From Bacillota bacterium (GTDB lineage: Bacteria > Bacillota > Clostridia > Peptostreptococcales > Anaerovoracaceae): a DNA stretch of 18,701 nucleotides. The translations under genes and the position numbers were made by a program. Position 1 is the first letter of the stretch. Each line of letters starts with the position of its first letter. Shown here in pieces: positions 15,701 through 18,701 of this stretch. Below the pieces are notes generated by a model. The model was not told the DNA's origin and made no database searches. It saw only the letters and a program-made list of their open reading frames with translations. The stretch is taken from NCBI GenBank assembly GCA_017549385.1, contig JAFYUX010000066.1, positions 1 to 18,701 of the forward strand, in the 5' to 3' direction.

Positions 15701-16262
15701 GGATGTTGTTGCAAAGTATGCGGGCCAGATCCGTACAGAAGTTGCAAAGCGTCTCAACCTCATTGATACAGACAAGTTCGAATTCTGCTACATCGTTGAC
15801 TTCCCAATGTACGAAATCAACGAAGAAACAGGCAAGATCGACTTTACACATAACCCATTCTCAATGCCTCAGGGCGAAATGGATGCTCTCGAAAACATGG
15901 ATCCGCTTGAAATCAACGCTTACCAGTACGACATCGTATGTAACGGTTATGAGCTTTCTTCAGGTGCGGTTAGAAACCACCGTCCGGACATCATGGTAAA
16001 GGCATTCGAAATCGCCGGTTACGACGAAGAAGTTGTAAAGCAGAAGTTTGGCGCTCTCTACAATGCGTTCCAGTATGGTGCGCCTCCTCATGCAGGTATG
16101 GCACCAGGTGTTGACCGTATCGTAATGCTCCTCACTGGCGAAGAAAACATCAGAGAAGTAATCGCATTCCCGCTGAACTCAAACGCTCAGGACCTCATGT
16201 TCGGTTCACCAAGCGAAGTTACAGAGTTACAGCTTAGAGAAGTACACATTAAGATTCGCTAA
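12771..16262 (+). CDS. gatB: GatB-AspRS fusion: tRNA amidotransferase subunit B joined to aspartyl-tRNA synthetase
   Basis: One frame of 1163 residues. Residues 1 to ~505 are GatB, which binds mischarged tRNA and transfers the amide: MGLEVHVEL start, zinc cysteines 23, 25, 38 and 41 (CGC and CPVC), [17 protein letters not shown], and a tail ending [13 protein letters not shown]. A linker of ~80 residues, rich in Ala, Glu and Lys, follows. Residues ~589 to 1163 are a full-length bacterial AspRS (usual ~585-590): RTHNCSEL start with the anticodon-binding OB fold, [13 protein letters not shown], motif 2 [20 protein letters not shown], the GAD domain (KGPIDKF), and motif 3 [13 protein letters not shown]. 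His618 (AspRS residue 30, in NHGG) matches the histidine seen in non-discriminating AspRS. The linker has no Met or ribosome site, so separate translation is unlikely. It is the last gene of the T-box operon. Confidence 0.94.
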   Translation: [1163 protein letters not shown]

Positions 16263-16291
16263 TTTTAGCGTTTCGCCCCCTGATATATTAA

Positions 16292-16309
16292 AACGGACCT
16301 TAGGCCGTT
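16292..16309. other. Small hairpin after the GatB-AspRS gene
   Basis: AACGG (16292-16296) pairs with CCGTT (16305-16309), extended by CC/GG with a bulged A. No T-run follows and the stem is short, so it is at best a weak terminator between the aminoacylation operon and the GGDEF gene. The 71-base gap also holds TATATT (16284-16289) without a convincing -35 box. Confidence 0.25.
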
Positions 16310-16333
16310 ATTGAAAAGAAAGGGGATTGGCGT

Positions 16334-18259
16334 ATGAATGTTAATCTCAGAAACAAACTGAAATTACAAAGAGTTATAGCAATAGCAGGACTTATTCTGG
16401 TCCTGCTATTTGCCGTGATGCTGATATTTATGGCAAACAATTCTTCTGACATGGTAGAAGATGCGGTAATAGAAAAGATGAACGTAGCTATGACGGGTCA
16501 GGCTAACAGCATAGAGCTGGTAGTAAACTCGCATTACTCCGTACTTAAAGCTATCGCAAACCATCTGGAAGAAGAGGGTGGTATGACCCATATCGACCAT
16601 ACACGAGAGTGGATGGATGATATTGTTAAGGCTGGCGACTTTTACAGACTTTCTATTACGGATGGGGCTACAATGCAAGCCTACTATGCCGGCACTGCCG
16701 GTAGTGGCGTTGTAAATGTTCCTTCGGATGATGAGTACTATAACAAAGTAAAAGAAAGCAAAACATGGCATATACATGGTCCTTATGTAGTTGACTCCAC
16801 CGGAGTGGCAACTGTGGTTATCAATGTTCCTGTTATGAAAGATGGTGAAGTGGAAGCTGTTGTTTCGGGTGTTATTACATTAGAGGACTTTTTAGAACTG
16901 ATCGTAACAGAAGGCAAGGAAACAGATCATTCTGTATATGTAGTAGACAGCACAGGTCATATTTATATAGGATCTAACAAGGATAAGCAGATACAGGTTG
17001 GTGGTCAGCTGGCTCAGGGCACAGAAGACTATAATAACATCCTGGTTAGACTTAAGAATCATGCGGATGTACTTAGAGGTGACTCAATAGAAACTTTTGA
17101 GGAAAACATCCAGGCGGGTGGTTCAGGCTCTATGATATTTGATGCCGAGTCTTACGAAAATTACGGTAAGGGATATCTTGTTTACAAGCCTCTTCCACAT
17201 GAAGACTGGACACTCATATACGTTAAAAATGAGTCTGCCGTAATCAAAGAGTTTTCTGCAATCAAGAGAGAAAACAGAATGGTTATCTTTGCGGTAATCT
17301 TATTCTGTGCTGCTGTAATGGTTTCTATTGTACTGATATATAGGGATATGTATAAGACAATCAGTGCAACCAACAGAAGACTTCAGCAGAAGGCCGCAAA
17401 GTACAGACTGCTGGAAGAATTCTCAAAGCTGGAATCTTTTGAGTTTGATATCAAGCGCAGAAGCTACAAGCTAGGTGTAAAAGCCCGTAAGCGATTTGGG
17501 TTTGAAGAATTTACTCACAGTAGTATCATAATGGAAATGATCCATCCAGAAGATCGTCAGCGCTATATAGATTTTGAAAATTCAATGATTACCGGAGAAA
17601 ATCTGGATGACGTTGAGTTTAGAGCAAAACAGCCTGGTGATGCAAAGTACTACTGGATGAGAATTCACCCTATTGAAATCAAGTCAGAAACAGGAAATCA
17701 CAGACATATTCTTGGATATATCTACGATGTAACAAAAGATCAGGAAAAACTTCAGAGTGCTCTGGAAAAATCCGAAAGAGACTTCCTTACTGGACTTCAT
17801 ACTCGCGAAAGCATGGAAAACATTATTCGGAACAAACTCGATGAAGGAAAAGACGGGTGTCACGCGCTGATACTTGTGGACTTAGATAAGTTTAAGTATA
17901 TAAACGACACCTTTGGTCATGAGGCTGGTGACAGAGCACTGGTTGATTTTGCAAAATGCATGAGAGGATACTTCAGAAAAGAAGATTATGTTGGCCGATT
18001 TGGCGGCGACGAATTCCTTATATTCCTTCCGGATATTGCAGACTACGATCGCCTTTCTTCAAGACTGACAAAGTTTGCAGAACTGGTGGCAGAAAAGACA
18101 GAAAACAAAGACTGGGATGTTTTAGGCTGTAGTGGCGGTATCGCCGTTTACCCAGAAGATGGTGCTACATACGAAAAACTCTTCACAGCTGCTGACGTGG
18201 CAATGTACAATGCTAAAAAGAGCGACACAATCTGCAGTTTCACTAAGTTTATAAAATAG
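16334..18259 (+). CDS. Membrane diguanylate cyclase with Cache-type sensor, PAS and GGDEF domains
   Basis: A protein of 641 residues that should make cyclic di-GMP from two GTP. A first membrane helix (~14-35) precedes an extracytoplasmic sensor of ~275 residues with Cache-like features (FYRLSITDG, WHIHGPYVVDSTG, VVINVPV). A second helix (~314-337) follows, then a PAS-like domain (~360-475, MIHPEDRQRY, YWMRIHPIE, GYIYDVTKDQEK) and the GGDEF domain (~480-640). The catalytic motif GGDEF is intact at 557-561. The product-inhibition site RxxD is present as RKED at 548-551, five residues upstream. DFLTGLHTRESMENII and DLDKFKYINDTFGHEAGD are typical substrate-binding regions. No EAL domain is seen. 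AGGGG at 16321-16325 supports the start. The gene stands alone, ended by a strong terminator at 18311-18357. The ligand of the sensor is unknown. Confidence 0.92.
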   Translation: MNVNLRNKLKLQRVIAIAGLILVLLFAVMLIFMANNSSDMVEDAVIEKMNVAMTGQANSIELVVNSHYSVLKAIANHLEEEGGMTHIDHTREWMDDIVKAGDFYRLSITDGATMQAYYAGTAGSGVVNVPSDDEYYNKVKESKTWHIHGPYVVDSTGVATVVINVPVMKDGEVEAVVSGVITLEDFLELIVTEGKETDHSVYVVDSTGHIYIGSNKDKQIQVGGQLAQGTEDYNNILVRLKNHADVLRGDSIETFEENIQAGGSGSMIFDAESYENYGKGYLVYKPLPHEDWTLIYVKNESAVIKEFSAIKRENRMVIFAVILFCAAVMVSIVLIYRDMYKTISATNRRLQQKAAKYRLLEEFSKLESFEFDIKRRSYKLGVKARKRFGFEEFTHSSIIMEMIHPEDRQRYIDFENSMITGENLDDVEFRAKQPGDAKYYWMRIHPIEIKSETGNHRHILGYIYDVTKDQEKLQSALEKSERDFLTGLHTRESMENIIRNKLDEGKDGCHALILVDLDKFKYINDTFGHEAGDRALVDFAKCMRGYFRKEDYVGRFGGDEFLIFLPDIADYDRLSSRLTKFAELVAEKTENKDWDVLGCSGGIAVYPEDGATYEKLFTAADVAMYNAKKSDTICSFTKFIK

Positions 18260-18310
18260 ACTGGTTTTTATATCGTAGTTAGTGTATACTAAAAAAGTTA
18301 AGAGTGATTT

Positions 18311-18357
18311 AAAAGACGGAGGTCGTCCCTTTCGGGAACCTCCGTCTTTTCTTTTTT
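18311..18357 (+). terminator. Rho-independent terminator after the GGDEF gene
   Basis: AAAAGACGGAGGT (18311-18323) and ACCTCCGTCTTTT (18338-18350) form a perfect 13-bp stem with an inner TCCC/GGGA helix, followed by TTTTCTTTTTT. The A-run on the 5' side means it could also terminate transcription from the right. Confidence 0.95.
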
Positions 18358-18360
18358 GAT

Positions 18361-18391
18361 TTGCACCGCTCCGCGGAGGCGGTGGTATAAT
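18361..18391 (+). promoter_or_regulatory. Probable promoter of the secreted 5'-nucleotidase-like gene
   Basis: A perfect TATAAT (18386-18391) has TTGCAC (18361-18366) as the -35 candidate, with a long 19-base spacer. The spacer is GC-rich and contains the inverted repeat CACCGC (18364-18369) with GCGGTG (18379-18384), which might adjust the spacing or bind a regulator. Confidence 0.45.
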
Positions 18392-18430
18392 TGAAAGGTA
18401 AAAGATCGAAAATCAAAAGGAGGTATTGCT

Positions 18431-18616
18431 ATGAAAAAGACAAAATGGCGAAATCGAGTGGTAGCGCTGATGCTTGCAGTTGTGCTGCTGGTGTCTGGTG
18501 CGCCGGCGGTTATGGCTGAGACTGTGCTGGGAACTGCCAGCGGAGCCGGCACCGCTGATAGCGGAGCTATCGAAATATACTTTACAAATGATGTTAATCT
18601 TGTGCCATACCGCTAG
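18431..18616 (+). pseudogene. Truncated start of a secreted 5'-nucleotidase-like protein
   Basis: The frame gives 61 residues. Residues 1-29 are a textbook signal peptide: basic MKKTKWRNR, a hydrophobic core, and AVMA before the likely cleavage site. A Gly/Ala/Thr/Ser-rich spacer follows, then IEIYFTNDV. That last stretch matches the start of metallophosphoesterase/5'-nucleotidase domains, whose first metal motif is usually TNDVH. Here the next residue is Asn, and the frame ends six residues after TNDV. A strong ribosome site (AAAGGAGGT) lies 6 bases before the ATG. The gene therefore begins normally but breaks near 18595. The sequence after the break looks foreign (see the minus-strand feature), so the truncation is probably an assembly chimera rather than a real pseudogene. 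Confidence 0.6.
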
Positions 18617-18659
18617 CGCATACTAAACCGAGAGCGGCAAATGTTAAAAGTTTTTTCAT
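18594..18659 (-). CDS. Start of a foreign secreted protein, cut off at the junction
   Basis: On the minus strand an ATG at 18657-18659 opens a 21-residue frame, MKKLLTFAALGLVCASGMAQD, ending at a TAA formed at 18594-18596. The peptide is a classic signal sequence with cleavage before Gln-Asp, a pattern common in Bacteroidota. No Shine-Dalgarno sequence precedes the ATG, and the upstream DNA is very AT-rich, which also fits Bacteroidota and not the rest of this window. The rest of the gene is missing, so no function can be given. Confidence 0.4.
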   Translation of the reverse strand: MKKLLTFAALGLVCASGMAQD

Positions 18660-18701
18660 ATTCGTAGATTATTTATTAGTAATTATTGTTCGTTCATAAT
18701 G

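Noticed and set aside
18262..18290. Promoter with TATACT (18285-18290) just after the GGDEF gene
   Set aside because: The -35 (TGGTTT) is poor and transcription would hit the terminator within about 60 bases; no small RNA is otherwise supported.

Overview
The window looks like chromosome from a Gram-positive anaerobe of the class Clostridia (Bacillota). Supporting signs are strong AGGAGG-type ribosome sites, a T-box leader, a type III glutamine synthetase, GatCAB-dependent aminoacylation and clostridial-type protein sequences. An Anaerovoracaceae-like (former Family XIII) gut or oral bacterium is a guess. The right end, and perhaps the whole fragment, looks like a metagenome contig: the last ~100 bases appear to come from a different organism.

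Layout. (1) 1-713, minus strand: the N-terminal part of a conserved protein (probable SAM-dependent methyltransferase) and a thioredoxin-fold protein with an expanded CxxxC active site, read from a TTGACA promoter at 769-798. (2) 744-1128: an array of DnaA-box-like 9-mers, all in one orientation, twelve of them spaced at 2 or 3 helical turns, ending in a GC-rich mini-hairpin and then AT-rich DNA. It resembles a replication origin or DnaA-titration site, although no dnaA or dnaN is in view. (3) 1474-6604, plus strand: carA and carB, overlapping. CarA has lost the glutaminase cysteine and histidine, and CarB is fused in frame to a full-length diaminopimelate epimerase (DapF) domain whose first catalytic cysteine is serine. 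(4) 6709-9654: aroE and a type III glutamine synthetase. (5) 9696-10323: two small membrane proteins, the second SdpI-like, meeting at an A7 tract. (6) 10365-10922: an unexplained folded element, then a long T-box leader with a probable asparagine specifier (AAC). (7) 10935-16262: gatC, gatA and a 1163-residue GatB-AspRS fusion. (8) 16334-18259: a Cache-PAS-GGDEF diguanylate cyclase closed by a strong terminator. (9) 18431-18701: the start of a secreted 5'-nucleotidase-like gene that breaks off at a probable chimeric junction.

How the genes fit together. The dominant theme is nitrogen and amide transfer: glutamine synthesis (GlnN), carbamoyl phosphate synthesis (CarAB, probably fed by free ammonia here), and glutamine-dependent conversion of Asp-tRNA(Asn) to Asn-tRNA(Asn) by GatCAB with a probably non-discriminating AspRS. 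The Asn T-box ties the last operon to asparaginyl-tRNA charging. The most unusual content is the pair of enzyme fusions (CarB-DapF and GatB-AspRS), the loss of catalytic residues in CarA and DapF, and the phased DnaA-box array. All calls are by reading the sequence; no searches were run.
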